Source of the DNA: Bacteroidaceae bacterium
GTDB taxonomy: Bacteria > Bacteroidota > Bacteroidia > Bacteroidales > Bacteroidaceae
Assembly: GCA_017398805.1 (NCBI GenBank)
Contig: JAFQEZ010000094.1
Coordinates: 1 to 63,367, forward strand
DNA length: 63,367 nucleotides
Direction: 5' to 3'
The notes beneath the pieces are model-generated. The model worked only from the letters and a program-made list of their open reading frames with translations, was not told the origin of the DNA and made no database searches. Position 1 is the stretch's first letter; each line of letters opens with the position of its first letter. A program made the position numbers and the translations under genes. Below are positions 27,461 to 36,452 of this stretch, one piece after another.

Positions 27461-27510
27461 TAGATTATATAACGAGTGCAGGCCAAAACCTGCACTCGTT
27501 ATATAATCTA
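27461..27510 (-). terminator. Terminator of the SusCD locus
   Basis: Two exact 22-nt arms (27461-27482 and 27489-27510; GC core CGAGTGCAGG) with a 6-nt loop. The upstream arm includes the stop codon of the thioredoxin lipoprotein gene. It ends the five-gene minus-strand run starting with susC. Confidence 0.8.
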
Positions 27511-28020
27511 TTTTTCGTGTATGATGTTCTTCAGCATCTCTATAAGCGAATCGATATTGAATTCAGCACCGATTATTTCTCCTTCTTTTGTGGCATTAGG
27601 CAAAAGCACAAGCATTGTGGGGTATATTTGCACTTTGTACTCTTCTGCAATCTTCACACCTTCTCCTTCTTCCATGTCACGCATTATCGGCACAAACCTC
27701 TCATTTACAAAATCCCCTAACTTCTCATGAGGAAAAATCTCCTTTTCCATTCTTCGGCATGGACCACATGTTTTGGTATAACAGTCAATAAGAACATATT
27801 TGCCCTCTTCTTTCGCTTTTTTCAGTGCTTCGTCAAGCGTTATGTCGTAGAATATTACTCCGGGCGCTTGGGTGATGGCTCTGACATCTTCTTTAGGCGT
27901 TTCGGGAACTTCGCTCTTCTCTCTCTTCACTGCATTCGTGTCGTTCTTCTTCGGGGATTCTGTATTGCATGAGCATAGGCTCATGGATAGCAGAATGCCA
28001 AAAATTGTCAAAGTTTTCAT
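27508..28020 (-). CDS. Thioredoxin-fold lipoprotein (CGPC)
   Basis: A 170-residue lipoprotein: the signal ends in a lipobox with Cys18, followed by a Lys/Glu-rich linker (19-50) and a thioredoxin domain with the active-site motif CGPC (Cys85-Cys88) in the sequence YTKTCGPCRRME. A cis-proline is visible in QIYPTMLVL. It should perform dithiol/disulfide exchange in the periplasm or at the membrane. It is the last gene of the SusCD operon, one base after the TlpA-like gene, so both redox proteins are probably made together. Confidence 0.85.
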   Translation of the reverse strand: MKTLTIFGILLSMSLCSCNTESPKKNDTNAVKREKSEVPETPKEDVRAITQAPGVIFYDITLDEALKKAKEEGKYVLIDCYTKTCGPCRRMEKEIFPHEKLGDFVNERFVPIMRDMEEGEGVKIAEEYKVQIYPTMLVLLPNATKEGEIIGAEFNIDSLIEMLKNIIHEK

Positions 28021-28021
28021 A

Positions 28022-29134
28022 TCATTGGTCTAATAAGTTATTTATCATCTCTTCCATTCCTGTATTGGCAGATGGGGCATATGCTGTAACTATTTTTCCT
28101 TCCTTGTCTATTATTATATAACGGGGTATACCTGATATGTGGTAGTCGCTCTCGAATTGCGATTCTGCCTCGCAGTCAGTTACAAGGTTTAACAAGCCTT
28201 TAAGTCCACGTCTCTCAATAACAGCCTTTACAGACTCGAAAGCATCCTTTCTATCAACCGAAACTGTGATGAATGCGATATCGGGTTGTTCTTTATATTT
28301 TTCTGACAGTTGCTTATAGGCTTCGAAACCTTTAAGACAACTGCTGCACCATGTTGCCCATACATCAATTACAAGAATCTTGCCTTTGAACTCAGCAAAG
28401 GTGTGCTCATTGCCATTGATATCCTTCAACACTGGGGTTGGGGCCTTTTCACCCGGCATAATGTTTCTGTAAAGGTCGAACAAGGCTATTATCTCGCTCT
28501 TCAGTTTGCTCTCCTTTACATTCTTCTCAATGTAGGGCCTTATTGCATAGAAATCTTCATCGCATCCGCTATTACGGAATGGGAACTTGAGTTTCTTCAT
28601 GTATGCAATGTGCAGTGCCTCGTTGTTGCATGAGAACACCTCCTTGAGCTTTTCATAGTCATTGCCGTTCATCTTTCTTGGGTGATAGAAGACTGTGATT
28701 GTTATACCGTCACGTGAATCCTCAAAACTGTCACCGCGTTTCATTGCTTCAAGTGTAAAGTAGTGGTCGACGAAACGTGCCGTATCACGCTCTATCATGA
28801 ACTCTTCTACTATACCGTTGTCCAGTTCAATCTTTTGGGAGTATTGTGCAAGTTCTTTTATGTCGGCATTCTTGCCCTTGCAACGGAACATGTACTCTCC
28901 GCTCTGCCATATGAAGTTGCACTGGTTCTTGAGTTGAATTGCAGCGTTATTGCCTGCGGTTTCCTTTATTCTGCAGTAGTTTTCTATAATCTCCCGGGCG
29001 GTGCAGAACTCCTTTTGCCACAATGTGTCAATTGTGGTATCGTTGATTTCTGATTGGGCTGTCAGCCTGGTGCTGCTGCATGAGAACAACAGCATGGCTG
29101 ATATGAACCATGAGAATATTGGAAACTTTTTCAT
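28022..29134 (-). CDS. TlpA-like thiol-disulfide lipoprotein (WCSSC)
   Basis: A 370-residue lipoprotein (lipobox LFSC, Cys19). Residues 30-225 are a Bacteroidetes-type helical N-terminal region without a clear family. The C-terminal domain (about 228-370) is a TlpA/ResA-like redoxin: PTPVLKDINGNEHTFAEFKGK, then VIDVWATWCSSC with Cys263 and Cys266, and cis-Pro in ISGIPRYIIIDKEG. The CSSC pair is unusual next to CGPC or CxPC, which may shift redox potential. It lies 4 bp after the metallopeptidase-like gene and just before a second thioredoxin. Confidence 0.85.
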   Translation of the reverse strand: MKKFPIFSWFISAMLLFSCSSTRLTAQSEINDTTIDTLWQKEFCTAREIIENYCRIKETAGNNAAIQLKNQCNFIWQSGEYMFRCKGKNADIKELAQYSQKIELDNGIVEEFMIERDTARFVDHYFTLEAMKRGDSFEDSRDGITITVFYHPRKMNGNDYEKLKEVFSCNNEALHIAYMKKLKFPFRNSGCDEDFYAIRPYIEKNVKESKLKSEIIALFDLYRNIMPGEKAPTPVLKDINGNEHTFAEFKGKILVIDVWATWCSSCLKGFEAYKQLSEKYKEQPDIAFITVSVDRKDAFESVKAVIERRGLKGLLNLVTDCEAESQFESDYHISGIPRYIIIDKEGKIVTAYAPSANTGMEEMINNLLDQ

Positions 29135-29138
29135 TTTA

Positions 29139-30161
29139 TCATTTCTTTATTCCTATTGAAAAACCGACGAGGTCAATACCGTACTCATCAAGCATATATT
29201 TCACTACAATGTCGTACTTTTCCTTTATCATAGGGTATTTGTTTGCGGGGTAACGTGCCTCGAACTCCTCGGGGGTGAGCCACATGGCATTCTTTATGTA
29301 TGTGGTAAAGAGGTTGTAGTGGGGATATTTGTCCTTCTCCCAATAGTAGCAACTTGTTTCCTCTGCAATAGCCGGCGCCCAGACCTGTTTTTGCACTCCG
29401 GTACCGAAGTTGTCATTTATCATGTCTACGAATCCGAGTTTATACTTATAGTTTGGCTTGCTCGGGTCTATATGGTTCATCTTCTTGTCTGTCGCAAAAT
29501 CGAATCCGCTCCAGAATTCGTCGGGTGATGTGATCTCGCCCTTCTCGATAGAGTTGTATATGAGTTGTGTAATGAATATACAACGTTGTTGGCGTATCGA
29601 GTACTCGGCATCGCTTCCGTTGATGGTCTCGTCCTTGAAACTTATTGCCCAGTTATCGAAGTTACCCAATTTGATTGACTTGAATGGGTCACCGCCGGTT
29701 CCGCTGTTCTCCTCCTCACCGCTATCTTCACCGAAATCTCGTGGCTCGGTGCGCAGGTTGTGTATCATATATATCTTTACGGGGAAAGAACTCTTTGCAA
29801 ACTCCTTGCTGATATTCGGGAATATGTAGTTATGGAAATAGTCTACGTAGAAAGGAAGGTGCTCCTCGGGGAGATTCCATGATGGGTCTTCGCGTTCCTC
29901 CTCGTATCCGGCTACATAAATGTCTCCGGTTCCGGCTGATACCCAGTCGCGGTTCAGGTCTTCCTCTGTTATATCCTTGTAGAGAAGATATACTCCGTAT
30001 TCGTTCTTTATGTCATTGATTATACTGTCGTACTTGCTGTTACCCTGTGGAAAACCTCCACGGATAGGTGAGTAGTTGCCCGAAGGTGTCAGTGCCTCCT
30101 CATCGCTGCATGCAGTGAGTGTCATGAGTATTGCGAGGGCTGAATATAGATACTTTTTCAT
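29139..30161 (-). CDS. Metallopeptidase-like lipoprotein lacking HExxH (SusD-associated)
   Basis: A 340-residue lipoprotein (lipobox LTAC, Cys18). Overall layout and neighbourhood resemble the putative zinc-binding peptidase family PF15890 (Peptidase_Mx1) that often follows susD. The segment where HExxH would be expected reads FITQLIYN (residues 196-203), and no HExxH occurs anywhere in the protein, so if homology holds the zinc site is lost. C-terminal helices (MWLTPEEFEARYP ... IVVKYMLDEYGIDL) fit the family end. It may act as a binding lipoprotein rather than an enzyme. The family assignment is moderate. Confidence 0.6.
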   Translation of the reverse strand: MKKYLYSALAILMTLTACSDEEALTPSGNYSPIRGGFPQGNSKYDSIINDIKNEYGVYLLYKDITEEDLNRDWVSAGTGDIYVAGYEEEREDPSWNLPEEHLPFYVDYFHNYIFPNISKEFAKSSFPVKIYMIHNLRTEPRDFGEDSGEEENSGTGGDPFKSIKLGNFDNWAISFKDETINGSDAEYSIRQQRCIFITQLIYNSIEKGEITSPDEFWSGFDFATDKKMNHIDPSKPNYKYKLGFVDMINDNFGTGVQKQVWAPAIAEETSCYYWEKDKYPHYNLFTTYIKNAMWLTPEEFEARYPANKYPMIKEKYDIVVKYMLDEYGIDLVGFSIGIKK

Positions 30162-30188
30162 GATAATTATCTTTTCTATTCTTCTCGG

Positions 30189-31748
30189 TTATTCGCTAAT
30201 TGGGGTACGCTTTGAGGGAAGCTCGTTCTGCTCGAGGCTTGAGTTCATCTCAAGAGCTTCGTCAGGGAGAGGTACTGTATAGAGCAGGTCATGTTCCTCA
30301 AGACGATATGTATGTGTAGACTCAGCATCGTTGTGCCATTCGTGTGTGAATGATGGCATACCCCAACGGCGCAGGTCGAACCAACGGTGGCCCTCAAAGC
30401 AGAGCTCGCGGCGACGCTCTTCGCGGATGAACTCGATGAGTTCCTGCTGGCTTGAGAATGTCTCTTCTTCGAAGTCCTCAGGGTCAAAACGCTTTTCGCG
30501 CAATGCGTTCAAAACGGTTGTCGCTTCATTGACATTGCCTGCCATAGCCATAGCCTCGGCATAGTTCAGGTAAGCCTCAGAGAGACGTAGGCATCGCCCG
30601 AATACTCCGGTAGCATTCTCGGGCAAGTAGTAGTTGGTTCCTACATTGACTTTCCCGTAGGCCATGTTCATGAGAGTGCCTGATGCATCACCTGTGGGTG
30701 CCTGTACAATATATCGTTTGAGGCGCAGGTCATAATCCTCGTATGTGTCAAGCAACTCTTGTGATGCCTGGAAGTATGCATGTATCTTGTTTCCGGTATT
30801 CGAGTTCACGCTGTTTGCCTCCTTGTGTGTCCATTCGAACATGTCCTTTACGTTACCGTAAGGCCATATGGTCTCGGTGGATTTGTATGTGGGGAATACG
30901 TAGTAGTTGCGCACCGGCTTGCCCTCCTCATCGGTGCCGTTGAGGGGCACATTGTTGAGGTCGACAAGCTTGAACTGCTTGTTGTCCATTACAAGCTTGG
31001 CATATTCGGCTGCTTTTGCCCAATTCTCCATGTAGAGGTATGTTCGTGAAAGCATAAGCTGTACCATCGGCAGGCTGGTGCGGTAGTTGTCGCTCCAACG
31101 TTCGTTTTCGGGTATTGCAAGATATGCCTCCTCTGCAGCATGCAGGTCTTTTAGTATCTGTCCGTATACTTCTGCAACGCTTTTTCTTTTAAGGTAATCA
31201 GGATCGGCCTCGATTCCGCTCTGGAGTTTGAGTGGAACTCCTGGGGCTTCGGGGTTGACATTATATGGTTGTCCGAATATGTTCACAAGGTTAAAATAGT
31301 AGAAACCGCGCAGGGCAAGCGCCTGTGCCTTTACCTTGTTTATATTCTCTTCAGTGTCCTTTACCTCCGGGATATAATCGAGTACGGCATTGGTGCCAAG
31401 TATTACTTCGTAGTATCTTTCATAGATGTTGATGTGACCGGAATTAGCCTCTTCCATCATCTCATACATATCGGGCTGCCAGGTAAAGGCTGCCAGATAC
31501 TTGTTGCCGTTGAACCCTTCATTGGGCGTCTGGTATGGTGCTGCTTCAATGTCGTCGTCAAGCAACCCGAGGAAGATGTTGAAACCGTCCATATCATTTC
31601 TCTGGTATGCTTCTCCAAGCAAGAGCTCGTTTAGTGATGTGGCATCCTCGGGTACAAATTCGCTCTCAGATTTGGGCTCAAGGAAATCGCTGCATGCAGT
31701 AAGTGGCAGCAATGCGATAATTAAAGGTATTATATGTCTGATTTTCAT
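30189..31748 (-). CDS. SusD/RagB family nutrient-binding lipoprotein
   Basis: A 519-residue outer-membrane lipoprotein (lipobox LTAC, Cys19) that forms the lid over the SusC-type channel. Typical SusD features are SDFLEPKSESEFVPEDATSLNELL at the start (here in pieces), TPR-like helices (ALALRGFYYFNLVNIFGQPY), and the C-terminal EERRRELCFEGHRWFDLRRWG. It lies 11 bp after susC. The ligand cannot be read from the sequence; the absence of glycoside hydrolases nearby argues against a classical polysaccharide locus. Confidence 0.95.
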   Translation of the reverse strand: MKIRHIIPLIIALLPLTACSDFLEPKSESEFVPEDATSLNELLLGEAYQRNDMDGFNIFLGLLDDDIEAAPYQTPNEGFNGNKYLAAFTWQPDMYEMMEEANSGHINIYERYYEVILGTNAVLDYIPEVKDTEENINKVKAQALALRGFYYFNLVNIFGQPYNVNPEAPGVPLKLQSGIEADPDYLKRKSVAEVYGQILKDLHAAEEAYLAIPENERWSDNYRTSLPMVQLMLSRTYLYMENWAKAAEYAKLVMDNKQFKLVDLNNVPLNGTDEEGKPVRNYYVFPTYKSTETIWPYGNVKDMFEWTHKEANSVNSNTGNKIHAYFQASQELLDTYEDYDLRLKRYIVQAPTGDASGTLMNMAYGKVNVGTNYYLPENATGVFGRCLRLSEAYLNYAEAMAMAGNVNEATTVLNALREKRFDPEDFEEETFSSQQELIEFIREERRRELCFEGHRWFDLRRWGMPSFTHEWHNDAESTHTYRLEEHDLLYTVPLPDEALEMNSSLEQNELPSKRTPISE

Positions 31749-31759
31749 AGTCTTCGTTT

Positions 31760-34700
31760 TTAAAGTCCTACACTTAGTCCGATTGAGTAGATTCTTGGCT
31801 GGATGCTGTATCCGAGCTCTGGATCATAACCCTTCCAGTCGTCGCTCGCAATTACAAACAGGTTGTTGATGTTTGCGCTTATCTGTATTCGGGAAAGACC
31901 TATCTTCTTGCATATGTTGTTGGGGATGCTGTATGACATCGTGAGCTGTGTACAGCGAAGGAATGATGCATCGGCAACCCTGACGTCGGACTGTGCCCAC
32001 ATAGAGTAGATATTGTCGTACAAACCGTTTGGCAGGTTCAGATTGTAAAGGTCACGTACCGAGGTGTAGAGTGCAGGAATGTTGGTGTGTGCCTCATCAC
32101 CCGGTTGTTTCCAACGGTTGTTCAGTTCCTTTGAAAGGTTGCTGAAGATATCAGGCATTTTGCCGTATGTGAATGTAGAGTAGGGGTTAGGCAAACGCTT
32201 CTTTGCACCGAGAACAAGAGCGAAGTCTACACCTATATTGAAGTTTTTCCACCTCAGACGAGTGTTGAAACCTCCCGAGAAATCGGGCTCGCTCTGTCCT
32301 GAATATACAAGGAATGTGGTCGGGTCGACGCTTCCGTCTCCATCAACCTCGTCATATGTGGCATCCTTGAATGTGGGGTAACCGTTCTTGCCGTCAAGTC
32401 CGGTAAACTTATATGACCAGAAAGCCGACAACGGATAGCCCTTTTTCAGTGGACGGTCACTGCTGCCGTTGAGGAAATCCGTATGTGTCAACTCGTCGGC
32501 TTTGGCAGTGCGGTCGTCGCTTGCAGATTCATTCCAGTTCTTACCGGCATTGAATCCGATTGTCCAGGCAAGATTCTTGGTCTTGATGGGTGTATAGTTG
32601 AGTGTGAACTCCACACCGCTGTTTGTGATCATACCTCCGTTAAGTGGCATTGATGCCATACCGTACTCTTGTGCTATGTCCTGTCTGATGATGGCATTGG
32701 ACTTGCGGTGGTAGTACTCGAAGTTCATTGTTATACCGAATATCGAGAGGTCGGCGCCGAAGTTCCATGATTTTGTACGTTCCCATTTGAGTTGCTTGTT
32801 CGGCAGGCTCGAGATACTCAGGTAATATTCGTTGTAGCTCTGCAACAAGCCTTGGTAACGTACTATCATTTCAGGGCTGAGAGTGTTTACTACATTGCCT
32901 TGTACACCGTAAGTGGCACGCAGGTTGAATTGTTCAAGCCATGGCAAATGCTCGACAACAAAATTCTCATTGGATACTCTCCATGATGCTCCGAATGACC
33001 ATGTAGGGTCGAACTGCTTGTTTACATCCTGACCGAAGCGGTTGGATGCATCGGAACGTACATTGACGTTGAATACGTATCGGTTATGAAGTGAGTATGC
33101 CAGTGTCGCGAAGAATGACATGTAGTTGGTTGTAGTAGAAATCTTGCTCCATCCTCCGTTGTAAAGTGTAGAGAGCGCACCCCAACCGATGCTCACATCA
33201 CTGCCGATAGGCTTGAAGTTCTCGGGCAGAGTGGGTGATACAAGGATTGAACCGCGTTCGGGAACATATCCCCATACAGTGTTGCCTTTACTCACGCTTT
33301 CGCTTGAACGGACTTCTACACCAAGCATGGCGTTGATACGGTGTATTTTGTTGAACTCCTTGCTGAATTGCAGACGGTGGGATGTGCTGTATGATACGCT
33401 CTGTGAGTTCGCTTGGTTAAGGATACCTCCGTATGGCATAAGCGCGGCATTGAACCTGTCAGAACCGGCTTTCTCTGTTCCATATGCATATCCGCGATAG
33501 AGCTGTTCTATGCGTGATGTCTTTTCTCCGGAGAAACTTTCACTTTCGTTTCCGCTGTATGCCATGCTGGCTGTTCCCTGATATGTGAGCCAGTCGAGAA
33601 TCTTATAAGAGATGTTTACCGATGCGTTGAAGTTGGTACCGCGGTTTGAAGAGTAGCTGTTGTCCATCTCGTTGAAGATGTTATAGGCATACTGGTTCTT
33701 GCCACCGAGCAAAGTGTTGTACTGGTATGTGTAGTACTTGGAGTAGAATGCCCGGTCGCCGTTCTCTTCGTATGCCGGTATTGCGCGGCTGGTGTTCATC
33801 GCATATGTGTACGGGTTTACACCGGCACCGTAACCGTCTGCATTCCTTATGCTTCCGTTTATTTGGGCATTGACGCTGAGTTTGTCGTTGATATTGCTGT
33901 TTATGCTCAGACGTGTAGTGATCTGGTCGTTCTGGTTGCCAATCTCATAACCCTTGTTGTCCTGGTAGCCTATCGATGCATTGTAAGTATACTTGTCGGT
34001 ACCGCCCGAAACGCTGAGGTTGTGGCTCTGGCTGACAGAGTTGCGTGTAAGCAGGTCGAACCAGTCGGTGTTCACAGTCTCAAGACGCTGGAGGTATTTC
34101 GCGAACTGATCCTCCGTAATCATGCGTTTGTTGAACATTGACATAAGACCCTCATATGTGTATATCTGTGGCAACGGTTCGTTCTGATAACGCACACCTG
34201 CCTCATATGCTTCCTTGCTGAACTGTATGCGTTCATATGAGTTCATGAAGTCATACATCTCATACGTAGGGCGTTCCCTTACCGATACATTGGTGTTGTA
34301 GTTTACGCTTATGCGTCCGGGAGTTCCTTTCTTGGTGGTTACCACAATGACGCCGTTAGAGGCCTTGGAACCATAAATGGCAGTGGCAGAGGCATCTTTG
34401 AGTACTGTTATGCTTTCAATATCCTGTGGGTTGAGCCATGAAATCTGGTTGCCGATAAGCTCTCTCATGTCCGATGTTATGGATGAACTTATGTCTATTG
34501 AGAGCGGGTCCTCCTGGATTACACCGTCTACCACCCATAACGGGTCGCTGTTTCCAAGAATTGTTGCAGTACCTCGGATGGTAATCTTGGGTGATGCGCC
34601 GACGCGTGCCGATGAATTAACCACAGACATTCCGGCAATCTTTCCCTGCAGCATCTGGTCGATGCTCTGGTATGCCGGCATCATGATGTCATCGGCCTTG

Positions 34701-35119
34701 ACTGTAGTGAATGCACCGACCATATCCTTTCTTGGCAAACGGGCATATCCGTCCTCGACAACAACCACTGCATCAAGTTGCTGAGAGTCATTTTTAAGTG
34801 TAATCTCGAGCGGCTTCTTTGTGTTGTTTTTCGTAAGCTTAATTTCAGCAGGAATAGTTCCGATGTAACTTGTCTTAATTATGTTCTCACCGGACTGGAT
34901 GTTGGCGCTGATTGTAAAATAACCATCAGGGTCGGTGAATACACTGCGTAAAACCTCTTTCCCCTTGCATATGCTGACAACAACTCCGGGCAGAGGTTCT
35001 TCCGATTCGTCGACAATCCTTCCGCTGATGCTGGTTGCATTTTGCGCGAAGGCCGGCAGTGCCCAAAAGAGACACATGATTATGCCTAATGATTTTATTA
35101 TTAAGTTATTGGCTTTCAT
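31760..35119 (-). CDS. SusC/RagA family TonB-linked outer-membrane transporter
   Basis: A 1119-residue TonB-dependent transporter with signal peptide (ending ALPAFAQ), a carboxypeptidase-regulatory-like domain (SISGRIVDESEEPLPGVVVS, residues about 30-50), a plug domain with the SusC signature (ITVLKDASATAIYGSKASNG), and a 22-strand barrel. The last residues (YSIGLSVGL) form the closing strand. There is no STN domain, so it is not a FecR-regulated transducer. It heads the operon susC-susD-metallopeptidase-like-TlpA-like-thioredoxin. A nearby TonB gene is at 47793. Confidence 0.96.
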   Translation of the reverse strand: MKANNLIIKSLGIIMCLFWALPAFAQNATSISGRIVDESEEPLPGVVVSICKGKEVLRSVFTDPDGYFTISANIQSGENIIKTSYIGTIPAEIKLTKNNTKKPLEITLKNDSQQLDAVVVVEDGYARLPRKDMVGAFTTVKADDIMMPAYQSIDQMLQGKIAGMSVVNSSARVGASPKITIRGTATILGNSDPLWVVDGVIQEDPLSIDISSSITSDMRELIGNQISWLNPQDIESITVLKDASATAIYGSKASNGVIVVTTKKGTPGRISVNYNTNVSVRERPTYEMYDFMNSYERIQFSKEAYEAGVRYQNEPLPQIYTYEGLMSMFNKRMITEDQFAKYLQRLETVNTDWFDLLTRNSVSQSHNLSVSGGTDKYTYNASIGYQDNKGYEIGNQNDQITTRLSINSNINDKLSVNAQINGSIRNADGYGAGVNPYTYAMNTSRAIPAYEENGDRAFYSKYYTYQYNTLLGGKNQYAYNIFNEMDNSYSSNRGTNFNASVNISYKILDWLTYQGTASMAYSGNESESFSGEKTSRIEQLYRGYAYGTEKAGSDRFNAALMPYGGILNQANSQSVSYSTSHRLQFSKEFNKIHRINAMLGVEVRSSESVSKGNTVWGYVPERGSILVSPTLPENFKPIGSDVSIGWGALSTLYNGGWSKISTTTNYMSFFATLAYSLHNRYVFNVNVRSDASNRFGQDVNKQFDPTWSFGASWRVSNENFVVEHLPWLEQFNLRATYGVQGNVVNTLSPEMIVRYQGLLQSYNEYYLSISSLPNKQLKWERTKSWNFGADLSIFGITMNFEYYHRKSNAIIRQDIAQEYGMASMPLNGGMITNSGVEFTLNYTPIKTKNLAWTIGFNAGKNWNESASDDRTAKADELTHTDFLNGSSDRPLKKGYPLSAFWSYKFTGLDGKNGYPTFKDATYDEVDGDGSVDPTTFLVYSGQSEPDFSGGFNTRLRWKNFNIGVDFALVLGAKKRLPNPYSTFTYGKMPDIFSNLSKELNNRWKQPGDEAHTNIPALYTSVRDLYNLNLPNGLYDNIYSMWAQSDVRVADASFLRCTQLTMSYSIPNNICKKIGLSRIQISANINNLFVIASDDWKGYDPELGYSIQPRIYSIGLSVGL

Positions 35120-35159
35120 AGCACTTATTTGTTTGTGTTCTTGTGTTTAAATCAATGTG

Positions 35160-35167
35160 CTAAATTA
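35160..35167 (-). promoter_or_regulatory. Possible -7 element for the SusCD operon
   Basis: TAATTTAG on the minus strand, one mismatch to TAnnTTTG, about 40 bp before the susC ATG. An alternative TATCTTTT lies at 35180-35187. Weak evidence. Confidence 0.3.
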
Positions 35168-35197
35168 GTCTATTTTTGTAAAAGATAATAAAAGATG

Positions 35198-35225
35198 TGT
35201 AAAAAAAAGTAAAATATTTTTTACA
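35198..35225 (-). terminator. AT-only inverted repeat after the esterase gene
   Basis: TGTAAAAAA (35198-35206) and TTTTTTACA (35217-35225), 9-bp arms with a 10-nt loop, directly downstream of the esterase stop. It is weak as a hairpin, but a T-run is present on the minus strand. Confidence 0.35.
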
Positions 35226-35231
35226 TGACGA

Positions 35232-36431
35232 TTATTTTATATCAATATCAATGACACATGGGAATGCGTAGCTGCGGTCATTATGTTCGTTGATGCCTCG
35301 GTACATGTTGGCGATGGTACGCTTGAGTTTCTTCTTGGCAACTTTCTTGCCTTTGTACATCACAGTGACCTTTTTGTCAAGGTTGACCATGTTGTCATTT
35401 AAATATATGCGTATTCTTGAATAGTCGCACTGCTTGATCTTTATGATATTTCCCTCAATCGATACAACGGCTTTCTTGCCGTGTCCGAGTTCTTCTTCCT
35501 GTGCAGAAAGCCAATAGAAATTCTTGCGTACAACCTCTTCTTGACGCCATACAATCTGCTTCGGGTAGGGGTTTCTGCGGTATTGTGCCATCCATGATAT
35601 CGCTCCGGCATCTTCACCGTCCATCCAATGCCCTTTATCCTTGAGGATATGGGTGCTATGTATATATTTCCCGGGATTTGCAGCTGCGAGAGAATCCAAT
35701 ACAATACCCTTTTCACGCGCAAGTATGTTGCGGTCATATGCAGTGTCATTCTCGCCCATCCAAATCATGAACGGGAGGTTCATGAGATTTTCCTGTGATG
35801 CGTTGCCCGGGTGTCCCGCCATCATGGATGCCGAAGCCCATTTGTCGGCCATGCGAGGCGCCATGCGCCATACACCGTCACCACCGGCTGAATAGCCGAG
35901 CAGGTATACTTTGTTAGGGTTTACTCCCTCGAATACCACACAAGCTCTGATAAGATCCTCGAGCAGTCCGTCCAATCCCTTGCGGTGCCACATGTTCCAG
36001 GTATTCCATGGTGCACGAGGTGCGACATAAAGTCCTTCGGGCAACTGGTAAAGGTATATCTGGTTCATCCATTGCCCGTCATTTACATCCTTCGGGCACT
36101 CACCGCCGCCATGCAGGGATATGTAGAGACTGCGCCCATCCTTAGGAATGGGGCCGAAGTCGCGGCATGCGCATGCAAGATGCAACGAGTCATCGGATAT
36201 TGTCAGCTTCTTCCATTGATCACCCAATTCCTTGGCCGACTTTGCAATCCACATAGAGTCAATAATCATTGCAGCCTCTTCTGTTTCTGCTTTGCTTAAC
36301 TTTTTGCAGGCAAACTTCTGTGAGCATAGTTCTCCTTCCGGAGCCTTGAGCCATTCACGCATTTCGTCTGTCTGCGCTAATGAAATAGTGGCGGCAAATA
36401 TTGCCGCCAATGTAAATGTAAACTTTTTCAT
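35232..36431 (-). CDS. Secreted alpha/beta-hydrolase (esterase-like)
   Basis: A 399-residue exported protein (signal peptide ending ISLAQ). It has the oxyanion-hole sequence SLHGGGECP, nucleophile elbow GYSAGGDG with Ser in the centre, an acid in WMGENDTAYD and a His in KGHWMDGED, the order of an esterase/dienelactone-hydrolase fold. A beta-rich C-terminal extension (about 310-399) follows. Likely substrate is an ester or a small peptide/sugar ester in the periplasm; not determined. It lies 21 bp after mgtE and probably shares its transcript. Confidence 0.8.
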   Translation of the reverse strand: MKKFTFTLAAIFAATISLAQTDEMREWLKAPEGELCSQKFACKKLSKAETEEAAMIIDSMWIAKSAKELGDQWKKLTISDDSLHLACACRDFGPIPKDGRSLYISLHGGGECPKDVNDGQWMNQIYLYQLPEGLYVAPRAPWNTWNMWHRKGLDGLLEDLIRACVVFEGVNPNKVYLLGYSAGGDGVWRMAPRMADKWASASMMAGHPGNASQENLMNLPFMIWMGENDTAYDRNILAREKGIVLDSLAAANPGKYIHSTHILKDKGHWMDGEDAGAISWMAQYRRNPYPKQIVWRQEEVVRKNFYWLSAQEEELGHGKKAVVSIEGNIIKIKQCDYSRIRIYLNDNMVNLDKKVTVMYKGKKVAKKKLKRTIANMYRGINEHNDRSYAFPCVIDIDIK

Positions 36432-36452
36432 AGTCTTGTCAAGGTAGGAATC

